Below are positions 1 through 7,703 of a stretch of 53,317 nt of DNA, one piece after another (the stretch's first letter is position 1; each line of letters opens with the position of its first letter). The translations under genes and the position numbers were made by a program. The stretch comes from an uncultured Succinivibrionaceae bacterium (GTDB taxonomy: Bacteria > Pseudomonadota > Gammaproteobacteria > Enterobacterales > Succinivibrionaceae): positions 1 to 53,317 of the forward strand of contig CALXNU010000007.1 of NCBI GenBank assembly GCA_944389835.1, in the 5' to 3' direction. Under the pieces are notes generated by a model. It made no database searches, was not told the DNA's origin, and was given only the letters and a program-made list of their open reading frames with translations.

Positions 1-3
1 GTG

Positions 4-1257
4 TCACATTATAACATTGAGTCCGCTTGACCCATCATCTAAAGATAATGGGATTGCGCGGACATTTATTTCAAAATCAAAGCAATTCTTAAACTTATCA
101 GGAATTGCTGGTTGTTCATATGGAGATCTAGCGATCATTGCCTCAAGTTCTTTACGTTCATCTATAAGATGGTGCAAAAAGTATGTAGAACGATCATTAC
201 TGTTAGTGGGGTCAAAAAATAGTCCAACACAATATTTACTAGAACTGTTGTTAAAGAGCTGCACCTCATCGGTTATACCAAACCTAACCCCATCCTTATT
301 GTTCCATACCAAGTGTTCAACTTGATAGCGAATAGTATCTTCATAATTTTCAATCATCTTCTTGTAAGCGGCAGTAGAATTTTTGAGTTTAATGATAAGT
401 TCAAATCCAAGTTTTTCAATCAAATTTATTGCATCTTGGGAAACAAAGCCGCAATCTAAGATTACACCTTCAATATTAATGTTTGAAGCTTCAAGCAATT
501 TGATGATACCGTCAAAAGCTTTAGCGTCATGTATTCCTCCAGGGTTAACCATCCAAGCTATAGGCCTTCCGCTATCTGCGCATACTGCCCAAATAAAACT
601 GACGACATTAACATTATTGCCAGACTTTGCATTTCCTTTCTCAGCATATTCGCTATTCTTCATTAAACAATCATCATTAGAGCCATCAATGCATAGCCAA
701 ACTTTTTTTACATTTTTCTTAGAACTAAGGTTAAGCCATTGATAGCGAAACTCATCTATCTTATTAGAGTCTAAGACAAAACTAAAAAAGTTAGAGTACC
801 AATTATCATCTAAATTTTTGCGAGAAAATAATAGCTGATCTGTCATCGCATCAGAAAAAAGATAAGCACTATTACTTTGATTGAAAATGCTGAACATAGC
901 AAAATCCATTAAAGCATTGGCATGTTCAGGTCCAAAAACCTTATATAACAATGGGTATAATCCAATCTTATGCGCAACGCCTAACACTAAGGCAAAGAGT
1001 CCTGCATGAATTTCATATGAGGTACTAGGGCCTTGATTGTAATACTCTTTCCACAATCCAGGATAAATGTACTTAAAATTCTCATTGGGATGCATCATAT
1101 AAGTACCATCAAGATTGGTAATCAAGGAGCCAATGATAAGTTTGCGGCGTTTACTGTTGCTGTCACGATAAATGTGCACAATCTGATTGCTACTATGAAA
1201 AATCCTAGCCCCGTTGGGGATAGGTATTTCATGCAAATTCCAATATATTTTCCCCAT
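4..1257 (-). CDS. DDE transposase, IS1634-like (IS4 superfamily), possibly truncated
   Basis: This 417-residue protein looks like a cut-and-paste DDE transposase of the IS1634/IS4 superfamily. Two of the three expected acidic positions can be suggested: an Asp in the strand VWLCIDGSN (about residue 192) and an Asp in GVILDCGF (about residue 268), the latter following the NPGGIHDAKAF segment typical of these enzymes. The stop codon at 4-6 comes before any clear third acidic (Glu) region, so the protein is either truncated by a stop or frameshift, or the Glu lies in a part I cannot recognise. The start at 1257 is the first Met of a long open frame. It shows no obvious similarity to the transposase at 45766-47151, although both elements share an end sequence. 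Confidence 0.75.
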   Translation of the reverse strand: MGKIYWNLHEIPIPNGARIFHSSNQIVHIYRDSNSKRRKLIIGSLITNLDGTYMMHPNENFKYIYPGLWKEYYNQGPSTSYEIHAGLFALVLGVAHKIGLYPLLYKVFGPEHANALMDFAMFSIFNQSNSAYLFSDAMTDQLLFSRKNLDDNWYSNFFSFVLDSNKIDEFRYQWLNLSSKKNVKKVWLCIDGSNDDCLMKNSEYAEKGNAKSGNNVNVVSFIWAVCADSGRPIAWMVNPGGIHDAKAFDGIIKLLEASNINIEGVILDCGFVSQDAINLIEKLGFELIIKLKNSTAAYKKMIENYEDTIRYQVEHLVWNNKDGVRFGITDEVQLFNNSSSKYCVGLFFDPTNSNDRSTYFLHHLIDERKELEAMIARSPYEQPAIPDKFKNCFDFEINVRAIPLSLDDGSSGLNVIM

Positions 1258-1415
1258 ATTTAATACCTAAAATATTCTGTCCCAATTAGACAAAATTGCT
1301 CTAATAAAATATTAAAATATTAAAATATTTTTAGAATAAAAACAAGTGTTATCTTTGTTATTTATAAAAAATTCTAGGAATTTTCTTAAAAAGAAAAGTT
1401 TACTAAAATATGATT

Positions 1416-1440
1416 AAAACCGGTATAATGTACCGGTTTT
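1416..1440. other. Perfect hairpin in the insertion-sequence leader
   Basis: AAAACCGGTA, five bases, then TACCGGTTTT: a perfect 10-bp inverted repeat with T-runs on both strands, so it could terminate transcription entering from either side. It lies between the element end and its transposase. A related GGTATAAT..TACC motif lies at 45721-45732 in the other element, where it forms the -10 region of the transposase promoter. Confidence 0.5.
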
Positions 1441-1453
1441 TAGGAAATTAACG

Positions 1454-1518
1454 TTTAAAGAGCCTGAAAGCCTTTGCTAGAAAGGCTTTGAATTAAATTT
1501 TCTTCACGGAAAGTCGAG
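1454..1518 (-). repeat. Terminal inverted repeat shared with the IS at 45528-47248
   Basis: Read on the minus strand these 65 bp match the left end of the complete element (45528-45592) at 64 of 65 positions by eye, and its right end (47184-47248) less well. The repeat contains an internal hairpin with stems AAAGCCTTT and AAAGGCTTT around CTAGC, which may act as a transcription insulator. Similarity stops abruptly at the inner edge. Confidence 0.85.
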
Positions 1519-1827
1519 TAACTGAAAATATCTTAGATCATCTTAGTAATTCTTACGGATCATCTTAGCAATTCCAGGCAAGAGGTAGGCGAGTATTACA
1601 AAGCCTTGGTAGTGACGTGTGGTAGGTTTAATTATTAAATAGGCTACTATTAAGAACTAGTTTTATATCTCTATTAAGTCTACACTAATAGAACCTAGGC
1701 AGTTATAGGGGACACATAGTTTGTTGTAAAACAGCCATAAGAAATCTCCTTTACCTAAATCTAACTTACTTAGGACAAAGGAGGGGTTAAAGAAAGTATG
1801 GAATAGTTGCCTAAAACTCTTATTTAT
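1519..1827. other. Non-coding spacer between insertion sequence and rplM
   Basis: I see no convincing gene here. The stretch holds a 22-bp period repeat (1536-1574) and an inverted repeat CTCCTTT (1746-1752) / AAAGGAG (1777-1783) with an inner CTAA/TTAG pair. The minus strand has one good ribosome-binding sequence followed by only a ten-codon frame, which I do not call. Confidence 0.5.
1536..1574. repeat. Two direct repeats of 17 bp, 22-bp period
   Basis: GATCATCTTAGTAATTC at 1536-1552 recurs as GATCATCTTAGCAATTC at 1558-1574, 16 of 17 identical. It starts 18 bp outside the insertion-sequence end. Function unknown. Confidence 0.6.
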
Positions 1828-1850
1828 GCCTTTTTAAGGCCTTTTCTTTC
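1828..1850 (+). terminator. Possible terminator upstream of rplM
   Basis: Stem GCCTT (1828-1832), TTT loop, AAGGC (1836-1840), followed by a T-rich run. The stem is short, so this is a weak call. It would isolate rplM from the upstream region. Confidence 0.35.
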
Positions 1851-1873
1851 TTAGAAAAATTTTTCATTAAGTC

Positions 1874-1902
1874 TTGTATAAGACCTCTATTTTATGTAAA
1901 AT
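1874..1902 (+). promoter_or_regulatory. Probable sigma-70 promoter of rplM-rpsI
   Basis: TTGTAT (1874-1879) and TAAAAT (1897-1902) are separated by 17 bases, a near-consensus -35/-10 pair. Transcription would start near 1909, just before a structured GC-rich leader and about 95 bases before rplM. Confidence 0.55.
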
Positions 1903-1907
1903 TCACG

Positions 1908-2002
1908 CGCCCCTTTAACCGGGGAACGGGCTTCCCACCCCGCAACCTGGTGGCAGAAGGAAGTCCTTCTGTTTGGTTTAATGAATATCAAAGGGTTTTT
2001 TG
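1908..2002 (+). promoter_or_regulatory. Structured 5' leader of rplM (possible L13 autoregulatory RNA)
   Basis: Between the predicted start of transcription and rplM lies a 95-base leader with several GC-rich stems, including GAAGGA and TCCTTC at about 1957-1970. Its base composition differs sharply from the AT-rich flanks. In E. coli the rplM-rpsI operon is controlled by L13 acting on its own leader; that this leader does the same is an inference. Confidence 0.4.
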
Positions 2003-2431
2003 ATGAAAACTTATGTAGCCAGACCATCCACTATTAAGCGTGATTGGTTTGTTGTTGATGCAGATGGTCAGACTTTAGGCCGTCTTGCTACCGAAATTGC
2101 AAAGCGCCTTCGTGGTAAGCACAAGCCAGAGTACACCCCATTCATGGATACCGGTGATTACATCGTTGTAATCAACGCCTCCAAGATTAAGGTTACCGGC
2201 AATAAGACCTCCGATAAGATGTACTATCACCACACTGGTTACCCAGGTGGCATTAAGTCCGAGTCTTTTGAGAAGTTGCTTGCTCGTAAGCCGGAAGAGG
2301 TTCTTGAGAAGGCCGTTCGCGGTATGCTTCCAAAGGGACCTTTAGGCCGTGCCATGTTCCGTAAGCTTAAGGTGTATGCTGGTGAGACCCACAATCACGT
2401 GGCTCAACAGCCGCAGGTTCTGAAGTTTTAA
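2003..2431 (+). CDS. rplM: Large ribosomal subunit protein uL13
   Basis: L13 is an assembly protein of the 50S subunit. The 142-residue product, starting [15 protein letters not shown], has the usual bacterial length and the conserved core with [24 protein letters not shown] and [11 protein letters not shown] chose ATG at 2003, preceded by AAGGG, over the in-frame TTG one codon earlier because it gives the standard N-terminus. It is followed after 14 bases by rpsI, the universal partner. The codon choice (GGT, CGT, AAG) is that of a highly expressed gene. Confidence 0.98.
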   Translation: MKTYVARPSTIKRDWFVVDADGQTLGRLATEIAKRLRGKHKPEYTPFMDTGDYIVVINASKIKVTGNKTSDKMYYHHTGYPGGIKSESFEKLLARKPEEVLEKAVRGMLPKGPLGRAMFRKLKVYAGETHNHVAQQPQVLKF

Positions 2432-2445
2432 GAGGAGCGTGACAA

Positions 2446-2838
2446 ATGGCTGTTAATCAATTTTATGGTACCGGACGCCGTAAGAATGCTACTGCTCGTG
2501 TATTTATCAAGCAGGGTACTGGCAATCTCACCATCAATGGACGCACTCTTGAGCAATACTTTGGTCGCCCAACCTCACGTATGGTTGTAGCCCAACCTTT
2601 AGAGCTCCTTGAGGTCCAAGATAAGTTCGATATTTACGTTACCGTCACTGGTGGTGGTATCTCCGGCCAAGCCGGTGCTATCCGTCACGGTTTAACTCGT
2701 GCTTTAATGGAGTACGATGAGACCTTCCGTCCTGCCTTACGTAAGGCTGGCTTCGTGACCCGTGATGCCCGTAGCGTTGAGCGTAAGAAAGTTGGTCTTC
2801 ACAAGGCCCGTAAGCGCCCACAATACTCAAAGCGTTAA
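2446..2838 (+). CDS. rpsI: Small ribosomal subunit protein uS9
   Basis: S9 binds the head of the 30S subunit, and its C-terminal tail reaches the P-site tRNA. The 130-residue protein begins [19 protein letters not shown] and ends in the typical basic tail [10 protein letters not shown], whose terminal Lys-Arg is the tRNA-contacting feature. RBS GAGGAGCG precedes the ATG. It forms a two-gene unit with rplM and is followed by a clear intrinsic terminator. Confidence 0.98.
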   Translation: MAVNQFYGTGRRKNATARVFIKQGTGNLTINGRTLEQYFGRPTSRMVVAQPLELLEVQDKFDIYVTVTGGGISGQAGAIRHGLTRALMEYDETFRPALRKAGFVTRDARSVERKKVGLHKARKRPQYSKR

Positions 2839-2863
2839 TTTTTGGCGTTTTGTGTCAAAAAAA

Positions 2864-2892
2864 GCCCCTGCTCTGTCAGGGGTTTATTTTTT
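2864..2892 (+). terminator. Intrinsic terminator of rplM-rpsI
   Basis: The stem CCCCTG/CAGGGG with a six-base loop is followed by TTTATTTTTTTC. It sits 25 bases after the rpsI stop. Confidence 0.85.
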
Positions 2893-2964
2893 TCATTTTC
2901 TATTTAAAACCCTGGTGAAAGCATTAGAATGTAGTAAGCCCATTTATACATTTGAGGAAGAATC

Positions 2965-3597
2965 GTGATCACCCCAAGTTTTACAGGTTTTAACCCTTAT
3001 ATTTTTAAAGCTTATTACGACTATATCGTAGATAATGAGGATATCCCTCATTTATTAGTTAATCCTAAATACAAAGGCGTAGTACTCCCTAAGCAATTTA
3101 CTTCAACCGAGGAGTTAGTGCTGTCCATCTCTCCTGCGGCAACTCATGACTTTTTTATTGGTAAAAGTGGTTTATCTTTTGATACTAGATTTTCAGGAAA
3201 AACCTTTTCAGTCTATTTACCTTATGGCTGTATTCAAGAATTAATTGCCACTGAATCTAAAATTGCGATCCCAATTCGCGTCTTCTTTGTCCCAAGTGAG
3301 GAAGAGGCAGGACAAGAGAATGATAGCGAGGGTCCAGGCTTTGAAATTATGGATGAGGATGACACTCCAGTATCTTTAGACACTTCAAAAGAAGAGCCTT
3401 TAAAAGATAAGTCTTCTTCCCCGGTAACGCCTGAAATTGAAGGTAGCGATTTGCCAGATCTGCTCTCACAAGTAGATGATAAGAGTGAAGGGCCTCAAGA
3501 TAAACCTCAAGCTGCACAAGATAAAAAAGATCTTCCACAAGAGAAAAAAGAAGACTCTAAGGAAGGAGATGATCCTGACTTTACTATTTTAAGTTAG
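2965..3597 (+). CDS. sspB: ClpXP protease specificity-enhancing factor SspB
   Basis: SspB delivers ssrA-tagged and other substrates to ClpXP. The 210-residue protein has an N-terminal substrate-binding domain (about residues 1-115) with the family segments PYIFKAYYDYIVDN, NPKYKGVVLP and LSFDTRFSGK. A long acidic, low-complexity tail follows, consistent with a flexible tether. The start is GTG at 2965 behind GAGGAAG. In E. coli sspA precedes sspB after rpsI; here sspA is missing. The extreme C-terminus (DPDFTILS) does not closely match the short basic ClpX-binding tail of the E. coli protein (ending LRVVK), so docking on ClpX may differ. The family call is firm; the tail interpretation is inference. 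Confidence 0.9.
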   Translation: MITPSFTGFNPYIFKAYYDYIVDNEDIPHLLVNPKYKGVVLPKQFTSTEELVLSISPAATHDFFIGKSGLSFDTRFSGKTFSVYLPYGCIQELIATESKIAIPIRVFFVPSEEEAGQENDSEGPGFEIMDEDDTPVSLDTSKEEPLKDKSSSPVTPEIEGSDLPDLLSQVDDKSEGPQDKPQAAQDKKDLPQEKKEDSKEGDDPDFTILS

Positions 3598-3605
3598 GAC
3601 AAAAA

Positions 3606-3624
3606 TCCGGGGGCAAGCCCCGGA
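3606..3624. terminator. Bidirectional terminator between sspB and the LPS operon
   Basis: The perfect 7-bp stem TCCGGGG/CCCCGGA has a five-base loop. On the minus strand it is followed by TTTTTG, a good U-tract for the operon ending at 3629; the plus-strand U-tract (TCTTCT) is weaker. Confidence 0.75.
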
Positions 3625-3628
3625 TCTT

Positions 3629-4639
3629 CTAGATGTGATAGTACTCTTGATACCATTTATAAAAAGAGTGAATACCTTGTTTAAGGGGAATGGTTGCCTC
3701 ATAACCAAAGTCTTGTTTAAGCTTGGTGATATCTGCATAAGTTAAATGCACATCTCCCTCTTGCATTGGCATGAAGTTTAAAAGGGCCTTCTTACCACTT
3801 ACCTCTTCAAGAGCCCCGATAAAATCCATAAGCTCTACTGGATCACCGTGACCTATGTTGTACACCTCAAAAGAGGCAGGTTGTGGCTTTTCAAGACGCT
3901 TGTCTAAAATTTTAATTAAGCCTTCGACAATATCTTCAACATAGGTAAAATCGCGTTTTAATTTACCGTGATTGAAAATATTAAGCGCCTCCTCTTTTAA
4001 AAGAGCGCGGGTGAAAATAAAAGGTGCCATATCAGGTCTGCCCCAAGGACCATAGACGGTGAAAAATCTAAGTCCTACTGCCTCAAGATTAAAGCGCAAG
4101 CTATAAGTATAGGCAATTTCCTCATTCATGCGCTTAGTGGCAGCATAGACTGAAACAGGATGAATATTTGTATTGCTTTCACTAAAGGGGGCTTTAGTGC
4201 AATCACCATACACGGAAGATGAGGAAGCAAAAAGAAGTAAGGGCTTTTTCTCAAGTGCTCTTATGGCCTCTAAAAGATTTACAAAGCCTGTGACATTATT
4301 TTGATAATAATCATAAGGGCGCTTGGTGGAAAGACGCACTCCGGCAAGCGCGGCTAAGTTTACCACTGCATCAAAGTTTGAGGTTTTAAGAAGATGAGTT
4401 AAAGCCTCTTTATCTTGTAAATCTAATTTTAAAAAGGTGAGCTTGCCTATTTGATGTTTGGCACCATCCTCTAAATTGCCGGTAAAGCCTAAGGCTTTTA
4501 GGCGATCTAGTTTTAAAGATGCTTCATAGGTTATGGAGTTTAAATTATCAAAACCTACAACTTCATGACCTTTAAGGCAAAGCTTTTGGGCCAAATGCAT
4601 CCCAATAAAACCTGCCATGCCGGTAATTAAAATTTTCAT
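3629..4639 (-). CDS. NAD-dependent sugar epimerase, probable UDP-glucuronate 4-epimerase
   Basis: A cytosolic short-chain dehydrogenase/reductase of 336 residues. It has the Rossmann motif GMAGFIG (residues 7-13), a catalytic YAATK (Tyr-x3-Lys) and an SSSSVYG segment. The block VYGPWGRPDMAPFIFTRAL followed by RDFTYVEDIVEG is characteristic of UDP-glucuronate 4-epimerases, which make UDP-galacturonate. It is the last gene of a four-gene operon, 14 bp after the ArnT-like gene, so it would supply the sugar donor. A dTDP-glucose dehydratase or a UDP-glucose epimerase is less likely given the GRPDMAPF signature. Substrate is inferred, not shown. Confidence 0.85.
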   Translation of the reverse strand: MKILITGMAGFIGMHLAQKLCLKGHEVVGFDNLNSITYEASLKLDRLKALGFTGNLEDGAKHQIGKLTFLKLDLQDKEALTHLLKTSNFDAVVNLAALAGVRLSTKRPYDYYQNNVTGFVNLLEAIRALEKKPLLLFASSSSVYGDCTKAPFSESNTNIHPVSVYAATKRMNEEIAYTYSLRFNLEAVGLRFFTVYGPWGRPDMAPFIFTRALLKEEALNIFNHGKLKRDFTYVEDIVEGLIKILDKRLEKPQPASFEVYNIGHGDPVELMDFIGALEEVSGKKALLNFMPMQEGDVHLTYADITKLKQDFGYEATIPLKQGIHSFYKWYQEYYHI

Positions 4640-4653
4640 AAAAACTCCTAAAC

Positions 4654-6234
4654 TTAGCGCTTTAAGAAGATGCCATCACCTACTGCAATGCCACCTTGAG
4701 CTAAAAGTCTCTCTCTTAAGTTTGCATTATCTCTTAAGGCTTTACGTCCCACAATAAGTTGAGCATCACTACATGTGGGATCATTAATACTATCTACGTC
4801 ATAAACTTTAAAGCGTGGATCATAGATAAAAAGATTATCCCCATTTTTATAGCCTGTAATGCACACTTTAGAGCTAAAACCTTCATCGATAGCTTGAGAG
4901 GCAAGTTTTGCTACAGTACCATAGCCTAAATATGGATTTACATTAGGCATGGCAAGTCCTGCTAAAAGACAAAAACCTAAGAAACCTATACCAAAAGAAG
5001 TCATGGCTTTAAGACATTGACTCTTATAAATAAGGTAAAGGGCAATAAGAGCACACAGTGAGATGATAAAAAGTGAGCCTTCTAAAAGAGGATCAGAGAC
5101 TAAAGGATGTAAATGCTTTAAGAAAAAGTGAGCTGGGAACAGTAGCGCTAAAATTACAGCACTTAAACTTAAACATACTCTATTTAAAAGAAGCGGGACT
5201 TTATCATTTGCATAATCTTTGAGCGCTTGAATGATAAAAATTGCTACATAAGGAATTGCAGGCAATAAATAGATCTCAAGCTTAGAGGAGGGAATGGAGA
5301 TGATAATTATCACCGCTAAGATCATCGCCAAAGAGGAAGCTCGCTCTAAGGATAAGTTTGCAGCTTTAGTTTTAAGATCAAAGACAATAAAAGAAAGGAG
5401 GCTTAAGGCAAAAGGAAAGGCTAAATACCAAAAATTAGTTAAATACCAATACAGAGGCTTAGGGTGTCCTAAGCTTCCAGAAAGTCGCTCGCCACTTTGT
5501 TTGATAAAAAGATTTTGCGCATAATCAAGACCACCGTCGACTAAGACTGCGGCAATCCACAGTAAAACGCAGACGATAATTAAGCCTAAGTGAGTAGGTC
5601 TTAGAACTTTAAAATAAAGTTTAAGCTCTTTTCTTAAAGCTAGAAGAATCAATAAAGCTGCCATCACAAAGATGATGGCATAAGGTCCTTTAGTAAAAAT
5701 ACCTGCAAAAATACTTAAAGGCAAAGACCTCTCGTAAAGATGAGAGTCGCCTTTTTCTTCAAACTCTTGCACGCGTTTTAAAATAAAAGCATAAGAGAGC
5801 GCAATGAACATCGTAAACATCATGTCCATGCGACCAACTAAGGAGAGGACGAGAAAAAAGAGTAAAGCACAAAGGCTTATGATTACTTTTACTTGAAAGC
5901 CTACGGATTCTTTTTCAAAATAGCATTTATTTAAGATATAAAGGGTAATAATAAAAGGTACTACCGAGCCTAGGGCAATCATAATCCCGGCTTGATTGCC
6001 TAAAATGGCTACATTTAGCATACAAAACCAAAGATAAAGAGGTGGTTTGTCAGCGTAAGGGGCACCGTCCATATAAAAAGCAAATAAACTGTGTCTATCA
6101 AGTGCATCTTGAGCGATCGCCAGATAGTTAAGTTCATTGAGGGGATTTAAATCCCGCATCAGGGTTGCAGGCATTAGACACAAGAAAATTAGAAAGAGGG
6201 TTAAAGAGACTTTAGAAAACTTAAGGGTAAACAT
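4654..6234 (-). CDS. ArnT-like glycosyltransferase (GT83/PMT family, membrane)
   Basis: An integral inner-membrane glycosyltransferase of the GT-C fold that takes a sugar from a polyprenyl phosphate and adds it to an acceptor on the periplasmic side. The 526-residue protein has an N-terminal membrane segment followed by RDLNPLNELNYLAIAQDAL, in which the acidic Asp/Glu after the first helix is a hallmark of the family. The motif DGAPYADKPPLYLWF (about residues 56-70), many hydrophobic segments and a small soluble C-terminus follow. The gene starts 2 bp after the upstream LAB_N gene. The E. coli relative ArnT transfers aminoarabinose to lipid A; the neighbours here suggest a different sugar, perhaps galacturonate. 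Confidence 0.85.
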   Translation of the reverse strand: MFTLKFSKVSLTLFLIFLCLMPATLMRDLNPLNELNYLAIAQDALDRHSLFAFYMDGAPYADKPPLYLWFCMLNVAILGNQAGIMIALGSVVPFIITLYILNKCYFEKESVGFQVKVIISLCALLFFLVLSLVGRMDMMFTMFIALSYAFILKRVQEFEEKGDSHLYERSLPLSIFAGIFTKGPYAIIFVMAALLILLALRKELKLYFKVLRPTHLGLIIVCVLLWIAAVLVDGGLDYAQNLFIKQSGERLSGSLGHPKPLYWYLTNFWYLAFPFALSLLSFIVFDLKTKAANLSLERASSLAMILAVIIIISIPSSKLEIYLLPAIPYVAIFIIQALKDYANDKVPLLLNRVCLSLSAVILALLFPAHFFLKHLHPLVSDPLLEGSLFIISLCALIALYLIYKSQCLKAMTSFGIGFLGFCLLAGLAMPNVNPYLGYGTVAKLASQAIDEGFSSKVCITGYKNGDNLFIYDPRFKVYDVDSINDPTCSDAQLIVGRKALRDNANLRERLLAQGGIAVGDGIFLKR

Positions 6235-6236
6235 AG

Positions 6237-6854
6237 TTATTTTTTCCCTAAAATAAGATTTCTCACATAAGTTACAAGTCCCATACTCTGTCCTAAGATT
6301 AAAACTACATCTAATCTTAAAATGCCATAGATAAGGACAATAATGCAGCCTGTCATGCTAATGAACCAAAAACTTCGAGGAAGGAGTGACTCGCCCTTTC
6401 TTAAGGAAATAATTGTCTGTAAGACAAAGCGCAAGGTAAAGCACAATTGACCTATCATGCCAAAGACTAAAAGCGGGTAGGGAATGTACTCATGATTTAG
6501 AAAAACTTGTTTAAAAGCATTAAGATCGGTTACTTCATGAACAATCAAAGCTATGGGGATTATCGCCAAAATTAAGCTTGCAAAAAGGCCTATTTTTTTA
6601 AGTTGCCCTTTTAATTTTAAATTGCAAAGGTAGGCATAGTAAGACAAAAATTGCCCTAAGAGGATGGCTAAATCATGGCGTAAATAGCCATAAAAGCTCA
6701 TCACTAATGCCCCACCTAAAGAGAGCCACCAAAAAATAGAAGGATTTACTACGCGATGGGCTTTTTCAGATAAGACCCATTGCACAAGCATTCGAGAGGT
6801 AAAAAGCAGTTGGGCAAAAAGTCCTACTGCTGTATACCAGGTGATAATAGCCAT
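6237..6854 (-). CDS. Membrane protein with two LAB_N (lipid A biosynthesis N-terminal) repeats
   Basis: A 205-residue protein built of two similar halves, each with three or so membrane segments: the first runs from VGLFAQLLFTSRMLVQW to LLGQFLSYYAYLCNL, the second from FGMIGQLCFTLRFVLQT to ILGQSMGLVTYVRNL. The pattern F/S-R-x-L/V-x-Q-W..FW-x-S..G-x-x-x-x-x-Y-G..LGQ is the LAB_N domain. Such proteins often sit between a GT2 and an ArnT-like gene, as here, and a role in moving the lipid-linked sugar across the membrane has been suggested by context. No catalytic residues are recognisable. Confidence 0.8.
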   Translation of the reverse strand: MAIITWYTAVGLFAQLLFTSRMLVQWVLSEKAHRVVNPSIFWWLSLGGALVMSFYGYLRHDLAILLGQFLSYYAYLCNLKLKGQLKKIGLFASLILAIIPIALIVHEVTDLNAFKQVFLNHEYIPYPLLVFGMIGQLCFTLRFVLQTIISLRKGESLLPRSFWFISMTGCIIVLIYGILRLDVVLILGQSMGLVTYVRNLILGKK

Positions 6855-6869
6855 AGCTTTTTATTAAAC

Positions 6870-7703
6870 TTAAGATTGTTGTGAGGTTTGATTATCAGAA
6901 TTTATGGAAGTGCTGTCTACACTTTCTTCTGCTTTCTCTTGTGGGTTTTGTGCCTCTTGAGTTGGGAAAAGATTATTTAACTTAAATTTAGGATCAAGAT
7001 AACGATTTCTCATCCAGGCAAAGGCAAATAAATCAAATAAGCCAGGAAGGGCGCGGTTTAACAGGCCAAATTTTGATTTGCCAAAAACTCTTATGGTATG
7101 GCGCACTGGAATGCCTACAACTTTATAGCCTAACATTTGAGCTAAAGCGGGCATAAAACGGTGCATCCCTGAAAAGGGTGGGAATTTTTGAGCAAGTTCA
7201 GTTTTCATGATCTTAAGGGGGCAATTAGTATCAGTAAAACCATCGTGGGTGATGGAATTTCTAATAAAATTAGCAATTTTTGATTGGAGCTTTTTAGATA
7301 AACTATCATGTCTTTTAGCCCTAATCCCACAGATTAAATCGTGGGTTTTCATATAGGGAATTAAAAGATTAAAGTCCTCGGGGAAGGTTTGCAAATCAGC
7401 GTCGATATAGCCACACCACAAAGAGGCACAAGCGCTAAAACCTGCTTTTAAAGCGCCGGTAAGTCCTGAACGTTCTTCAAGAGAGATAAAAAAGAAATGC
7501 TCATGTTCAAGGCATGCTTTTTGAATTAAAGATAAGGAGCGGTCTTGAGAATGATCGTTAACAAAGAGGACACAGGTTTTAACTGATGCTTCTTTAAGAT
7601 ACTTATCTAAAGCAGCAAAAAGGTTTTCCAAACCTTCTTCTTCATTAAAGACAGGTACGACCACGGTCAAAACATAAGACGCAGTTTTGTTATTCTCTTG
7701 CAT
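6870..7703 (-). CDS. GT2 family glycosyltransferase, probable polyprenyl-phosphate sugar synthase
   Basis: This protein is predicted to transfer a nucleotide-activated sugar to polyprenyl phosphate on the cytoplasmic face. The 277-residue product carries a GT-A domain: VVVPVFNEEEGLENLF near the N-terminus, VNDHSQDRS for nucleotide binding, and GYIDADLQTFPED with the metal-binding DAD about residue 98. It ends with an amphipathic segment and a Ser/Gln-rich tail but lacks the two C-terminal membrane helices of ArnC. It is the first gene of the operon, and the three genes behind it complete a scheme of synthase, membrane partner, transferase and donor epimerase. The sugar is not determined by sequence. 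Confidence 0.8.
   Translation of the reverse strand: MQENNKTASYVLTVVVPVFNEEEGLENLFAALDKYLKEASVKTCVLFVNDHSQDRSLSLIQKACLEHEHFFFISLEERSGLTGALKAGFSACASLWCGYIDADLQTFPEDFNLLIPYMKTHDLICGIRAKRHDSLSKKLQSKIANFIRNSITHDGFTDTNCPLKIMKTELAQKFPPFSGMHRFMPALAQMLGYKVVGIPVRHTIRVFGKSKFGLLNRALPGLFDLFAFAWMRNRYLDPKFKLNNLFPTQEAQNPQEKAEESVDSTSINSDNQTSQQS

Larger units (their letters stand above)
1..1518 (-). mobile_element. Insertion sequence, partial (one end inside the window)
   Basis: The outer end at 1518 begins CTCGACTTTCCG when read on the minus strand, which is the same end sequence as the complete element at 45528-47248. The transposase gene at 4-1257 starts 261 bp inside this end and reads away from it, the same geometry as in the complete element (238 bp). 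The other end and any target duplication lie beyond base 1. That the end and the transposase belong to one element is an inference from this geometry. Confidence 0.65.

Noticed and set aside
1700..1757. Good ribosome-binding sequence and ATG on the minus strand with a ten-codon frame
   Set aside because: The frame is too short to support as a gene and has no context; it may be a chance AAAGGAG.
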